Positions 30,090 to 41,760 of a DNA stretch of 64,000 bases are shown here, in pieces. The position numbers and the translations under genes are program-made. Below the pieces are notes generated by a model. The model was not told the origin of the DNA. It searched no databases and saw nothing but the letters and a program-made list of their open reading frames with translations. Where the stretch lies: NCBI GenBank assembly GCA_006386115.1, contig VFIW01000167.1:1-64000 (forward strand), written 5' to 3'. Within the stretch, counting starts at the first letter, position 1. The number at the start of each line of letters is the position of its first letter. Source of the stretch: Globisporangium splendens (Eukaryota; Oomycota; Peronosporomycetes; Pythiales; Pythiaceae).

Positions 30090-33000
30090 GCTCGGAAAAG
30101 AGGACTGTGGATGTTGTGGATACACAGGACTCTGGCCCCTATGTGCATGATGCACATGCAGTTTCCACGAGGGAGAACAGTGTCAGTCAAACGTCAAGTT
30201 TGATCGTTCTCAAAGTTCAAGTAGACGGTATTGCAACGCCTCTACGAGCTTTGGTTGACACTGGTGCGTCGAACAATTTTGTTCGAAATGAAGTGATCGT
30301 CAGTCATGGTGTCTTCGTGCCTGATGCGAGTGACGAGAAGACGATGATTGTCCGGTTGGCGAATGGGTCGACTGTGAAGATGCCAAAGCGAGTTGTACGC
30401 TTGGCAATCAAGTGTGAAGATTTCCGAGGTGAAGACGAGTTCATTTTACTCGACCTCGATGACAAGTTTGATCTGATTCTGGGAATGCCGTGGTTGAAGC
30501 GTTATCAACCTAGCATTGACTGGATGAAGATGAAGATCTCCGTTGACAAGTCACGCGATGCTGACTTGAGCTGCACAACAACGGATGAAGTGGTATGGGT
30601 GTATACATCTGTGGAAGAGATCCCGGATGACCCTCGTGATATTGCGGTGTGCGATGGCCCCCCATGTTCACGAGCGGTACCCATCTTGAAGAAGACGAAC
30701 GGAGGTGGAGCAGTCAGGCGCCAACAAAAGACTGTCTCCTTTGCCATCGACCCCATGGATGAGGCGATGTGCGTGGAAGAAACGAATGGGAAAAGAGCCG
30801 AAGAGCCATCCCGAGACAAGATGACCAAGAAAAAGAAGCATTTATCGTCAAGTGTTGCAAGTGCAACGTGTGCCCCTGATCAAGGTACAAGTCAAGATGA
30901 CGAAGGAAGTGTCCAAGCAAGAGTCACTTCGAGTGAATACGTGAACGTATTGGTCTACAATGAAGATGGTGACAGCAACGTAATGCGTCACATTGAAGTC
31001 GAAAATCCTCCAAGCTCAGTCGAAGAGTTGATTTCCTTGCCGTGGATGAGCAAGAAGACGCTGAAGCGTAGCCTAGCGAAAGGCGACATTTCGCAGGTCT
31101 GCATGATCGTCGACGTTGACGATGCAGAAGACATCAACACAGTATCAGCAACGGAGGCTGAAGTGTTCGATGAGAAGACACGGAAGGAAAGGTTCGAGGA
31201 GCAGTCATGGGACGCTCTCAAGACGAACCCCGTGTATGAACTTGTCAAGGAATATGAGGACATATTCCCAGACAAGGTGCCGGACGAACTGCCATTCGAT
31301 AGAGGCATTCGTCATGAGATTGACATACTTCCTGGCACGAAGTATTGTATCACACGGCAGTGGCCGTTGCCAAGAGAACAAGTCGTTGCGATCGACGAGT
31401 TCTTTGCACAACGTGCTAAGGCTGGGCATGTGCGAGAGAGCAAGTCTCCACATTGTAGCCCAACTTTCTGTGTGAAGAAGGCAACTGGTGGTTGGCGCAT
31501 CGTTCACGCTTTCAACAAGCTGAACGACGCTACCATTCCAGCCCAAACTCCGGTTCCACGCAAGGATATGATCCTTGATGGAATGGTTGGCAGCACTCTC
31601 TTTAGTGCTATCGATCTGAAAGATGGGTTCTATCAGATTCGAATGCGCGAAGATGATGTACCACTAACTGCAGTGAGTACCCCGAGTGGTATGCTGTGGG
31701 AATGGTTAGTGATGCCACAGGGTTTGAAGAACGCTCCTGCAACTTTCAATAGGATGGTCACGAATGTACTTCGTCCATTGAGAGGGTTTGCACCGAGTTA
31801 CTTTGACGATATATTCGTTCATAGTAAAACCACGGGTGAAAAGTCTGACGTTGGTGTTCATCTTGACCATCTCCGTCAAGTCTTTCAGGTCATGCGAGAG
31901 AACAAGCTCTACGCTAACCTGAAGAAGTGCATATTCTTTGCACCAGAGATCCCCGTTCTCGGCTGCTTTGTGGGAAAGCATGGCGTTCGAGTCGATCCGG
32001 AGAAGGTCAAAGCTATTGACGATTGGCCTGTGCCTCAGAATGTCAAACAGCTGAGACAATGGTTGGGTTTGGCCAACTACTTGCACAAGTACACGCGCAA
32101 TTATGCAGCGTTGGTGCAACCCCTCACACAGCTCCTGAAGAAGGACATTGAGTGGGAGTGGTCCAGTGACCATCAAATGGCGTTTGCCGAAGTGAAGAGG
32201 AGTCTGCGAGAAGCTCCCGTGCTGGCAATTGCAAACCACGACAAGCCTTTTCATGTGGTTTGCGATGCGAGCGACTATGCCATCGGTTGTGCCTTGATGC
32301 AACACGATGATGAGGGTCATGAGCGAGTTGTGTCGTATCAGTCACGACAACTCCGACCCGCAGAACGGAACTACCCAGTTCATGACAAAGAACTTCTTGC
32401 GATGAAGTATTCTTTGGTCAAGTTCCGTGTCTACCTGCTTGGCGAGGAGCGCTTTGCGATCTACACAGATCATGCGTCGCTGCGTACGGCAGTGAAGACT
32501 CCTCATTTGTCGCAAAAGAATGGCGAGATGGTTCTCCTTCTTTGCAGAGTACAACTTCGTTGTACACTACAAGCCAGGCAAGACGAACATCTTAGCCGAT
32601 GCGCTGTCAAGACGTCCGGATTGCGATCCGAAGACCAAGAGTGAAGACACGGACGGAGCGTGTCGACTCTGTGAAGATGTTCAAGCGATCGCGGTGCGAG
32701 CTGCGACTGCAGTGCGAGAAGAGATCGTCGAAGGGTACAAGTCTGACGAAACATGTCAGGACTTGTTGAAGTACTTCAAAGACCCTTCGGACAAAGCACT
32801 GCAAGGTCTTCCGTCGCGCACAAGATCGCGAGTTCACCGCTTCCGAGTACTCAACGGGCTGTTGTACTATGCGGTCGAACAAGGGGATACAGCAAGGATT
32901 GTTGTTCCCAACGACGAAGGTCTGCGTCATCGACTCTTGTATGAGTACCATGACAGTCCTTCTGGTGGCCATCTCGGACGTGAGAAAACGTTTCTCAACT

Positions 33001-33756
33001 TGTCTCGAGATTACTACTGGCCACACATGTACAAGTGGGTGCGCAAGTATGTGAGGACTTGCGAGATCTGCCAACGAGTGAAACCTTCTGGTTCCACTCA
33101 GGCACCACTTCGTTCATTGGCTGTCCCTCAGGACAGTTGGAAGTCTGTGAGTGTGGATTTCATATTCGGACTTCCTCGAGACAAACACGGACGCAATGGC
33201 ATCCTTGTGTTTGTGGACCGATTCAGCAAGATGGTCCATCTCGCGCCTGTTTCGGATAAGATCTCAGCCGAAATGACGGCCAAGGTCTTTGTAGACGTCG
33301 TATTCCGTCTGCATGGCCTGCCCGTTGAGATCGTGTCTGACCGTGACACTCGGTTTACGTCCAAGTTTTGGCGTGCACTGTTCGGACTTCTGGACACCAA
33401 GTTGGCCATGTCAACAGCGGCACATCCTGAAACGGACGGTCAAACTGAACGAGTGAATCGTGTCCTGGAAGATGTGTTGCGCAGCTACGCAACGTCTTTC
33501 AAAGAGTGGAGTGAGTTCCTCCCTCTTGCCGAGTTTGCGTTGAACAACTCCACGCATGTCTCGACAGGTCACTCTCCATTTTATGTGAACTACGGCATTC
33601 ATCCTCGAGTGCCTGCTTCCATAATGGGTGAGGTCTCTACCTTAAGTGGGGGAGGGACTACGGCTAAAGGCAATAAGCCGCAGTCGTCGTATGACCTGAA
33701 TGCTGTTGCCGAGTTAAAAGCCAATTTTGACTCGATGAAACCCCTCGACGACCTAA
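30050..33756 (+). pseudogene. pol: TE2 pol polyprotein, frameshifted and cut by gap
   Basis: Continues from gag in the -1 frame. Protease has LVDTGASNNF and LILGMPWLKRY; an acidic Lys/Ser-rich linker follows; RT has GTKYCITRQWPLPREQV, TPSGMLWEWLVMPQG and catalytic YFDDIFVHS near 31799; RNase H has VVCDASDYAIGCAL and YTDHASLRTA. At 32514-32517 a run of four A replaces three, shifting the frame between HLSQ and the expected RMARW. The integrase then continues in the next frame (HLGREKTF, CEICQRVK, VSVDFIFGL, SDRDTRFTS, HPETDGQTERVN) until the N gap, so no chromodomain can be checked. The extra A could be a real mutation or a sequencing error. Confidence 0.9.
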
Positions 33757-33776
33757 NNNNNNNNNNNNNNNNNNNN
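33757..33776. other. Assembly gap (20 N)
   Basis: Twenty N bases inside TE2, just after the integrase core. The true missing length is unknown. Sequence on the right side is in an unrelated reading context, so a sizeable stretch, possibly the pol C terminus, may be missing. Confidence 1.
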
Positions 33777-34006
33777 TCGTTCTCGAGTCGGACAAACGTC
33801 TTCCACGACTCGAGCTTCGCTGTGCTGGACTGGCCTGGATCGTCGCTGCCGGACATCTTGCGCCAGAGGAAGAACAACTCCTTGTAGAACCGACGTCCTC
33901 CACGCTTCTTGCGAATAGCGGAGATGTCGTACAAGCCGGGAGTCGTCCGCTGCCGCTTTGGCTCGGGCCGTTCTTCGCGCTTCACTTGGTCGCTTGATCG
34001 CTTCAT
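33777..34006 (-). CDS. Antisense reading frame of TE2, partial at the gap
   Basis: From ATG at 34006 the minus strand reads MKRSSDQVKREERPEPKRQR, then a Lys/Arg-rich segment with IRKKRGGRRFYKELFFLWRK and GQSSTAKLESWKTFVRLEN, about 76 codons, and is open into the gap. It is very basic with nuclear-localisation-like clusters. It sits, as in TE1, between pol and the 3' LTR on the opposite strand, but the sequence is not obviously similar to the TE1 antisense product. Expression and function are unknown. Confidence 0.4.
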
Positions 34007-34069
34007 GGTCAATTGGAAAGTGAGAGCGGGTGCCTCTTCCGAAAGAAGTAAAGTCCGTGATGGAACTTT

Positions 34070-34082
34070 AAGGGAGGGATGA
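34070..34082 (+). other. TE2 polypurine tract
   Basis: AAGGGAGGGATGA directly precedes the 3' LTR. Confidence 0.7.
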
Positions 34083-34690
34083 TGTAATGGGCTAAGACTG
34101 CCATTACATGCAAGGTGGCTCTTTGTGTGTGTCACACACCACCTTGTGGAAGTGCATTGTGGGTGCGAAAGATATTGGGTGAAACACATAAGAGTGATCC
34201 CCACATGCACTTGTGACGTCATCGTCTGACGTCAGAGCAATCTGTGTCTGAGTTGAGTGTTGGTCGCTCGCAATCATTGAGATTCGGCGTGATTACGCAC
34301 AACAGTACTCTAGACACGTGAGTGATGGTTCCTACTTGGGAAACTGCACTGGTGATGAGACCGACGTGTCTCTGCCACCTAAAGTGTGGCGCGAGCCAAT
34401 CACTTTGCAGGGAATTTTCCACGGGACTTCAAGTTCAAGTTTCTCGAAGATCCCCTGGGTTCAACCTCAGTGTACCCAAGGTTTTATATATCATATTCAT
34501 AGGTTTTATTGTGCATGTTTAGGTTTTAGTTATAAAACCTCTAGGAGCCCTAGTGGTGTTTTACATGTAGTGTCAGGAACCATAAGTTCATTTCAATTCA
34601 GTTGCATTTTTGCCAAGTTCCCCTCAAGTCTTCCTCTTCAAGCGCAAGCGTGCGTGCCGTGTTTGAGGCTGTCTCGGATAGCCTCTTACA
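34083..34690 (+). repeat. TE2 3' LTR (608 bp), divergent
   Basis: Starts TGTAATGGGC and ends CCTCTTACA. Related to the 5' LTR but with many substitutions and missing segments; the GTACTAATCAGTAC repeats are absent. Confidence 0.85.
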
Positions 34691-36523
34691 TCCTGCCAAG
34701 ACCCCAGCGACATTCTGGTCAGATGCAGATGTCTCAGCGATATATCCGAGAAGCGTATCAAAATCGTCCATGGTCCATCGACTTCGGTGGGCCACATCAG
34801 AGAGTCTTGTGTTTGCGTTTGAAAAAGCTTGAACAGCAGAACCACGCTGGCTTGTGTGGGATAAGTCTTTGTCGAAGGCACTGTCTCCAGTATGCTTGAG
34901 TTTTCGAAGTAAGTTGTTAATATGTGAGCTGTTTTCTCTTGTTTTTATTGTTCCCGTAAGTTTGGCTGAGCATCAAACTGGAAACGTTGAAAGGATCTGC
35001 AGCTAGCTGGCACGCGAGAGAGTAATTTCCCATTGGATGGCAGAACATAAAACAAAGTTGTGTGTGTTGGTGCGATTCATTCAAACCAGCTAGTGCGAAT
35101 CCATCCATCGCAAGTCGTCAAAGAGTAAACCACCGACCTTCGAGTTTCGTCCTATGACACTCCATTGCTGATTGATCAGCGTTCTAGCTTCGAGAGAAAT
35201 ACGGTTGTTTTTCATGAACAGCGCTTTCCCAACAGCTTTTAGATTCCCTATTTTCATAATTGGTACTTGGGATTCAGTGACTTGGCTTCCTACGCACACT
35301 TGAACAGGTTAACGGAGGTTTGCAGGCTTGAGAGGATTGGCGTGAGTAATTGAGCTCACTCAATGAAGAAGGTACACACTTGATGTCCTTAATTAGTCTT
35401 GTTTGCATCTTCTCTTTAATTTGTCGATGGACGCTGCTCGTGCAATCACCGACGTTTGCGAACGTACTTGTTCATCTTGCAGCAGGAATGACGCAAATAT
35501 TCCAATGAGATCTTGGTGCACACCAAGCAGCCGCACTTATTGCGTTGGCTAATTCCGTTTCCGAATGGTTCAATTGCCGCGAACCGCACTTTTTGAAGCG
35601 TGTCTACTCCTTGAAAGGGGTGGCCGACTTTCCGTCTTTCGGGGTTCCGAAGAAGAAGGAGTTCGCTGACCTCACGCTCTTCAAAAAATACCTCGTACTT
35701 CCCGTTTCCTCAAAGATTCCTCATTTGTGTTCATATGGCAATAAGGGACTCTTTATAGAAAACATACTCTGAACTCTGAACTACCGGTAGTCGAACAGAG
35801 GGAGAAGCATCTCCACCAGTACTGCCTCCATTTTCGGACACTACTTCCTTTAAGTAACCCCTCAAAAACGATCAAATCATATAAAAGAGGCATACCGATA
35901 TGAAAGAAAACCCACACCACTGAAGCTGACAATGTGTCGGAGGAGGTACAATACCTTTCATTTCCGATCGATTCTACTGTGTCACGAAATGGAGGATAGA
36001 TTATTTTCGCACTGTTGTGCAGTGTGCACCAAATTCAGGAGACCAGCGAAAGAAAAGAGCCAAATGTACCAGTCAAGGCGCTGTCAGTCAGACCTTTTGA
36101 TGCTCCGAGTTACCTACTGTGGGAGGAAAGCTAATAAGGATCAGAAGAAGGGTATGGTTTGGAAGAAAGATCGTGGACAGTCTGTATCTTTGCTGGTCAC
36201 AACGGGGCTTTGCACCTGTTGCGATCTTCTTGTCCCTCGACTGCCATACTCACCATCCCAATGGCGCATCATATGCAGACGCACACATGGGTGTTGTTGT
36301 CACGTGACATTTTTGTGCGCTTGTGACTCTGTCGCAATCTGAGACTGCATGACCACCCGTCTGACCTGCTGCTGCAATATAAGCACTGACTCCTTATCTG
36401 TGTATCTAACAACACTGCCGTCTTTTGGTGCGTCTGCTTTGCACTCGCTGGCTCGCTCGCTCGTTCATTTCGAAACTCGCAGCGTCCAGGGCACTCCAGC
36501 ACACTCGAGTTATTTCTCCTCCA
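34691..36523. other. Intergenic, no recognised gene
   Basis: Only short reading frames. One at 35545-35772 (+) contains WFNCREPHFLKRVYSLKGVADF but no known domain. The right end holds the promoter of the next hydrolase; TCGTTCATTTCGAAAC near 36460 resembles an oomycete initiator. Confidence 0.45.
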
Positions 36524-38088
36524 ATGTGGAAGATCAGCGCCATCGGAGCTCTGCTCTGCGTCCTCAGCGGTGTCACCACGGCCGCAAGTGCCGTCCGCGA
36601 TGGCGACCAAGTCTGCACGCTCAGCCCTGACAACCAGTGCAGCGCCGACTCGATCAAGCCGTCCGAGTTGGATGGGAGCGTGCTGATCTACCCGGGAGGC
36701 AAGACCCGCTGCGCGTTCGATGACTTCACCGACCCAAAGGGCAACTTCAACACGAACAAGACGTACTTCTTCCAAGTCTTCCCAAATCAGGACCAGGACA
36801 AGAAGAAGGTGTTGCTCTTCTTCCAGGGAGGCGGTGCTTGCGCTGATGACGACACCTGTAACTTTTCGCTGCAGTGCTCGCTTGGCGCGTCGCCGACGTT
36901 TACGGCGAACGCGGTTCCGAGCAGCAAGGGTGTCTTGAACCGCACCAACACGGACAACGTGTTCCAGGACTGGAACATTATTCACATCCCATACTGTACG
37001 GGCGATCTGCACATCGGAAATGCGGTGCATGAGCCTGCTGACAGTGCCATGGGTAAGCGCTTGGGCCAGTCGCAGTGCATGAGCCAGAACATGACCACGC
37101 ACTTGAACGGCTACGAGAACTCGCTGTCGGCGTTGAAGTGGGCGTTGGCCAACTACCCAAACCCGGAGCACCTTGTTATTGGCGGAGCCAGTGCCGGGTC
37201 TCTTGCTGCCCAGGCTCTGAGTGTGGTCGTCGCGGATATGTGGAGCGTTGAGAAGAAGTCGATCCGTTACTCGGTGCTTGGTGACAGCTACGTTGGTGTC
37301 TTGCCGGAAGAGAAGAAGCCATCGGGCATTGTCTTGGACTACTTTGGCACGTGTGATGTGGAGCTCAAGGCTCCAGCTGACATCGTGTCTGATTGCAAGA
37401 AGCACACACTGAGTGTGGCGGAATTGTACTCGTCTCTGGTCAAGCAGTTGCCCTTCAGCGACTGGTTGTTCATTGACAGCAAGTCGGACAAGACTCAGCG
37501 CAGATTCTACGCACTTCTGGACCAAGGCATCCTTGGATACCCGTTCACGAACCTCATCTCTGGCGATGTGTTCTTTGCGGTAAGCTCTGTCGTCTGTCCG
37601 TTCGCACATGTCTTGTGTACAATGTTGAGACTCATGTTTTTTGTGTATAATGCTTGTAGGGCATGACGAAGATGATCGATGCGTACAAGACCGTGAGCTC
37701 GCGCATTTCGACCTTCTTCGTCGAAAGCGAGAAGCACGTGTACCTCGCTTCCGAGAACTACGGCGCCACTGTCAGTGACACTGGTTTGCTTCTTGGTGAC
37801 TTCCTGAAGCAATGGCTGTTACCACACGATGACGCAACTGTAGCTTCAACTGCACCTGCGGACTCGGCTGAGATCCAAGCTTCCACCTCATCTGTGGCGC
37901 CAAGCCAGATCCCAGCTCCAGCTGCTGGTGACGAAACAGAAACTCCAGCTTCAGCGACCGGTAGCAAAAGCGAAGCTCCAGCTGCGACCCAGACGCCAAC
38001 TCCAGCCGCACCAGGCACCACATTGACCCCAGCCGTCGCACCAGCACCGACTCCAGCGGTAACTGCGTCTCGTAAATTGTGCGTTTGA
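36524..38088 (+). CDS. Secreted pectinacetylesterase/Notum-type hydrolase, copy 3
   Basis: Two exons, 36524-37579 and 37660-38088, about 494 residues; the intron is at the same place as in copy 1 (after DVFFA). Signal peptide MWKISAIGALLCVLSGVTTAAS. Motifs: YPGGKTRCAFDDFTD, FFQGGGAC, IPYCTGDLHIGN, nucleophile GGASAGS, SDWLFIDSKSD and VESEKHVYL. It carries the longest tail of the family, a Pro/Ala/Thr-rich stretch of about 85 residues (PAPAAGDETETPASATGSKSEAPAATQTPTPAAPG) that looks like a cell-wall or mucin-type spacer. Function as for copy 1. Confidence 0.88.
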
Positions 38089-39685
38089 GTCGTGCCGCTC
38101 TCTCGACAATCGTTTACATCGCGTGCTTGAGATGCTTGTTTCTCCATGTTGAGCCATAGACAACGTAGCCCACCCTTGCTCTCTAAATCAAACGTGTTAG
38201 ATGGAGCAAGACTCGTTTTCTCTTGGACCTTGGTGTGTCGTTCGGCACTCACTCATCGGCGACGTCACGTTCTTGGCATATCCGTTTATCTTCATCTCTT
38301 AAAGCACCATTAGAAAGGCACACTCGAATGGCTTGTGCCTTGCGGATATTTGAGCACTCTCAAAATCGAGACCCCTATCATATACTGAATGAACGACAGC
38401 CACCGCTTTCGCTTGTGGCTCTGTGTCTTCGCTCGTGTGCCAGCCCGTGCTTGAACTGTATCGGCTGGCGGTCACCTGGCTCAGCGAATCCATCAGGCTC
38501 AGTCGACGTCAACGGATTGCAGACACAAAAAGAACAAGGGTTCGGCAGATGGCGAACTGGATAGACCGCCTCCCTTCTCGGTAGACGTCAGTCCAATTCA
38601 GAGTTTGACACGAATTTGACATTCCTGAGACCATTTCGGGCAGGTCAGAAATCGTATCTTTTGCAGCAAGGCTCGCACCAAAATGGAACTGTATTCCACA
38701 GAAAACTTTATCCATTCGCGCCACCTGCTTTCTCGGAATGCTTGGCAGACGCTTGGCGCTGCTGTTTTCTTGACGCCGTACCCATTTAACAACTGAGAGC
38801 AGTTGAACTGCCTTGGAGAGTGTTAAGCAGCTCCGAATCTCCTTTTCGCTGCACTGGAGGCAGCTAAACGGACGCAGTGCCTGTTAATACTGCACTGCGA
38901 CTGCCAATACTGGGCTGGAATGGGTCGCGAATCCTTCGCTGAACTCCCTCTCGCTCAATGTCGTTTGACTCTGGCGAGATTGTTATGCATTCGCATCCCG
39001 AAAGTTCAACCGTTTTGACGTCGAAAGTCCAACTGACACACACAGAACTCGAGTATTCATTTTGCGTCCCCTGCCACATTTTGTGTGCTGCTAGCGCCCA
39101 GGTTTTAGAATGAAAGTTCTGACGTCGCGTAAATTACGCTCCCACTTGTCGCATTTGCTTCATTTGGAGCGTAAACTACGCCAGAAGCATTCAGTCCAGT
39201 CCCACTGCCGATGTAACTTTCCACTCGAACCTGGCTCATAACCTGCTCCGAATGCTCCGAATGCCTTGTTTTTGTTTCGCACAAACTGCAGTGAGATGGA
39301 GGAATACGCTTCCCTTCTTCATGGCGTCAACGGTGCGACGGTTGCTCTGCCAACCGTGTCGTGAGCTCGCGAATGACGTGGAACCTGGGACAACGATTGG
39401 CTGCGCGTGAGGACAGTTGTACTGCTGCAGTCACACACTCGCTCTCCATGCGCAGATCTCAAGGGTGTCGTTCCCTGCCACAGGTCCAATCACGAGGGCT
39501 GCCCCGTCTTCGCCCGCTTACTCACGCGTTCCACACATCCCTCGAGCACCAGGAAGCCCAAGATTGGCAATGGAGGGGTGGGTCCCTGCCTGCCTTCCAC
39601 TCCTGCGTCTCTCATTTCGGAATTCGCGATTGCCGAGCAGCACCAGCAGCTAGCTTTCCTGTCCTCACGAATCCCAGCTTCTACG
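38089..39685. other. Intergenic between hydrolase copies 3 and 4
   Basis: No recognisable gene. TCTCATTTCGGAATTCGCG near 39610, upstream of copy 4, resembles an initiator element. Confidence 0.45.
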
Positions 39686-41014
39686 ATGTGGAAGATCAGC
39701 ACCATCGGAGCCCTCCTCTTTGCCGGTGTCGCGTCGGCGTCCCGCCCCGGTGACCAAGTGTGCACGCTGAGCGCGGACAACCAGTGCGCCGCAGACTCGC
39801 TCACGCCTTCGACGTTGGACGAGAGTGTGCTCATTTATCCTGGTGGCAAGACCCGCTGCGCGTTCGATGACTTTACCGATCCAGCCGGCAACTTCAACAC
39901 GAGCAAGACGTTCTTCTTCCAAGTGTTCCCAAACAAGGCACAGGACAAGTCGAAGCTGCTGTTGTACTTCCAGGGCGGTGGCGCATGCTCGGGCGCCGAC
40001 ACGTGCGGGTTCTCGCTGCAGTGCTCGCTCGGCGCGTCGCACACGTTCAACCCGAACGCCGAGCCCGGCAGCTCCGGCGCGCTCAACCGCACCAACTCAG
40101 ACAACCTGTTCAAGGACTGGAACATTGTGCACATCCCATACTGCACGGGCGATCTGCACATCGGTAACGCCACCCAATCTGTCCCTGAAGGCGTCTTCGA
40201 GGCGTTCCTGAACCAGTCGCAGTGCCGCAAGCAGAACATGACGACGTACTTGAACGGTTTCGAGAACACGCAGTCGGCGCTCAAGTGGGCGCTCGCGAAC
40301 TACCCAAACCCAGAGCACCTCATCATCGGTGGCTCGAGTGCTGGTTCGCTCGCGGCGCAAGCGTTGAGCACGCACGTCGCCAACTTGTGGAAGGTCGAAG
40401 GCTCATCGATTCGCTACTCGATGCTCGGTGATAGTTATGTTGGTGTCTTGCCAGACGACGAGAAGCCGTCGAGTGTCGTGTTGGACTACTTCGGCGCGTG
40501 TGACGTGGACCTGAGCCTGCCTGCCGACGTCGTCACGGCGTGCAAGAACCACTCGATGGGTGTCGTCGAGCTGATGTCATCTCTGATCAAGGAAGTGCCG
40601 TACAGTGACTGGCTGTTCATCGACAGCAAGGCCGACCGCACCCAGCGTCTCTTCTACGAGCTCCTGAAGCAGGGCATCCTCGGGTACCCGTTCACGAACC
40701 TCATCTCGCCTGCGGACTTTTTCGGCAACATGACGACGATGATCAACGCGTACAAGACCGTGAGCTCGCGCATCTCGACATTCTTCGTCGAGGGCGAGAA
40801 GCACGTGTTCCTGTACTACGAAGGCTACGGCGCGACCGTGAGCGACACGGGCGTGCTGCTCGGTGAGTACCTCACGACCTGGCTGCTCCCTCACAACGCG
40901 ACCGACTCGTCGACCGCGCCAACGACGGCGCCATCGTCTGCGGCTCCAGCTCCGACCGTGTCGCTCGCAACCATGGCCGCCATGATGCTGCTGGCGGTCT
41001 GGTCTGCCATTTAA
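39686..41014 (+). CDS. Secreted pectinacetylesterase/Notum-type hydrolase, copy 4
   Basis: 442 residues, no intron at the position used by copies 1 and 3. Signal peptide MWKISTIGALLFAGVASA. GGGAC lies at residues 97-101, IPYCTGDLHIG near 150, GGSSAGS near 215 with Ser218 as likely nucleophile, SDWLFIDSKAD near 307, and VEGEKHVFL with His373 as likely catalytic histidine. The C terminus is a Ser/Thr/Pro spacer followed by a hydrophobic run (VSLATMAAMMLLAVWSAI), which could be a GPI-anchor signal. An upstream in-frame ATG exists, but the signal peptide supports 39686. Confidence 0.9.
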   Translation: MWKISTIGALLFAGVASASRPGDQVCTLSADNQCAADSLTPSTLDESVLIYPGGKTRCAFDDFTDPAGNFNTSKTFFFQVFPNKAQDKSKLLLYFQGGGACSGADTCGFSLQCSLGASHTFNPNAEPGSSGALNRTNSDNLFKDWNIVHIPYCTGDLHIGNATQSVPEGVFEAFLNQSQCRKQNMTTYLNGFENTQSALKWALANYPNPEHLIIGGSSAGSLAAQALSTHVANLWKVEGSSIRYSMLGDSYVGVLPDDEKPSSVVLDYFGACDVDLSLPADVVTACKNHSMGVVELMSSLIKEVPYSDWLFIDSKADRTQRLFYELLKQGILGYPFTNLISPADFFGNMTTMINAYKTVSSRISTFFVEGEKHVFLYYEGYGATVSDTGVLLGEYLTTWLLPHNATDSSTAPTTAPSSAAPAPTVSLATMAAMMLLAVWSAI

Positions 41015-41346
41015 GTAGGGCGTAATCAGTCTGTGGTGTGCATTCGCATTTTATAAACAGATGTCCAACGGACGCGTTGGAGTCGTATATAACATAATAC
41101 CAACGATCTTTGTTGTAAACCACAACGATTCGAAAGAAAAGGGTGCTTTCTTGATATGTACTTCAAACGAGGAAAACTCGAGGTCGCAAAAGCGTCGGCT
41201 TGTCAAGGAAAGAACGAAGGAGGTGCACTTGGCGATCATCACCGGCAATGCGTGCCGTGCTTCAACAGCGCATCTCTTCAGCTCACGTCCTTCAGAATGT
41301 CAGGGTTTGACGAGATCATGCTGATCGATAGCCAGTATTGAAGTGC

Positions 41347-41760
41347 ACTGTCGAGTTTGTTGAAGCGCTTGCCTGTGCGCTCACCGGTGCAGTCGCAGCA
41401 TATCGTCCAGGAGATCACGTGTGCTCGCTCAGCACTACGAACCACGGTGTCGTGTACTGTATAGATCCGGCATTTTGAATAGGACGGCAGTTCCCTCGTC
41501 TACCTTGGTGACAAGATTCGTTGCGCATTCGAATGACGTTACCGACTTCAAGAGCAATCTCAATGCGCAATGGTGATGTGCATGCTTCTTTACAGGACAG
41601 ACAAAAACCAATGCTCTTCTCCGAGGGTAGTGGCTCATATACGGACGATAATTTGTGCAGCCTCTCACTTCTCTTTAAAAAATCAGCGATGTTCTGTCAG
41701 CATGTGAAGGACGTTCGTCGACAGTGGGTAGCATGTGCCTCTAATCGGCCCGAGTGATAT
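41347..41760 (+). pseudogene. Decayed pectinacetylesterase-like remnant, copy 5
   Basis: Shifting frames still read like the family: EALACALTGAVAAYRPGDHVCSLSTTNHG (signal end and mature N terminus), LGDKIRCAFE (for YPGGKTRCAFDD), and FSEGSGSYTDDNLCSLSLLFKKSAMF (for FFQGGGACTGDDTCSFSLQCSLGKSATF). Stops and frame breaks occur throughout, and the GGGAC motif is lost. Nothing clear remains of the 3' half. Confidence 0.75.

Larger units (their letters stand above)
28246..34690 (+). mobile_element. TE2: Ty3/gypsy LTR retrotransposon
   Basis: 6.4-kb plus-strand element with LTRs 28246-28895 and 34083-34690, PBS, gag, pol in the -1 frame, and a polypurine tract. Its proteins are clearly related to TE1 but distinct. 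The 5' LTR (650 bp) resembles the solo LTR at 11970-12619 much more than its own 3' LTR (608 bp), and flanking bases (ACAAA left, TCCTG right) do not match. A one-base insertion in RNase H and a 20-N assembly gap at 33757-33776 interrupt pol. Confidence 0.9.

Noticed and set aside
34598..34881. Host gene fragment disrupted by TE2 at its right edge
   Set aside because: Two overlapping minus frames look mildly protein-like, but no matching continuation was found on the left side of TE2.
36269..37609. 446-codon minus frame opposite hydrolase copy 3
   Set aside because: Antisense shadow of a conserved secreted enzyme; Arg/Val/His-rich without domains.
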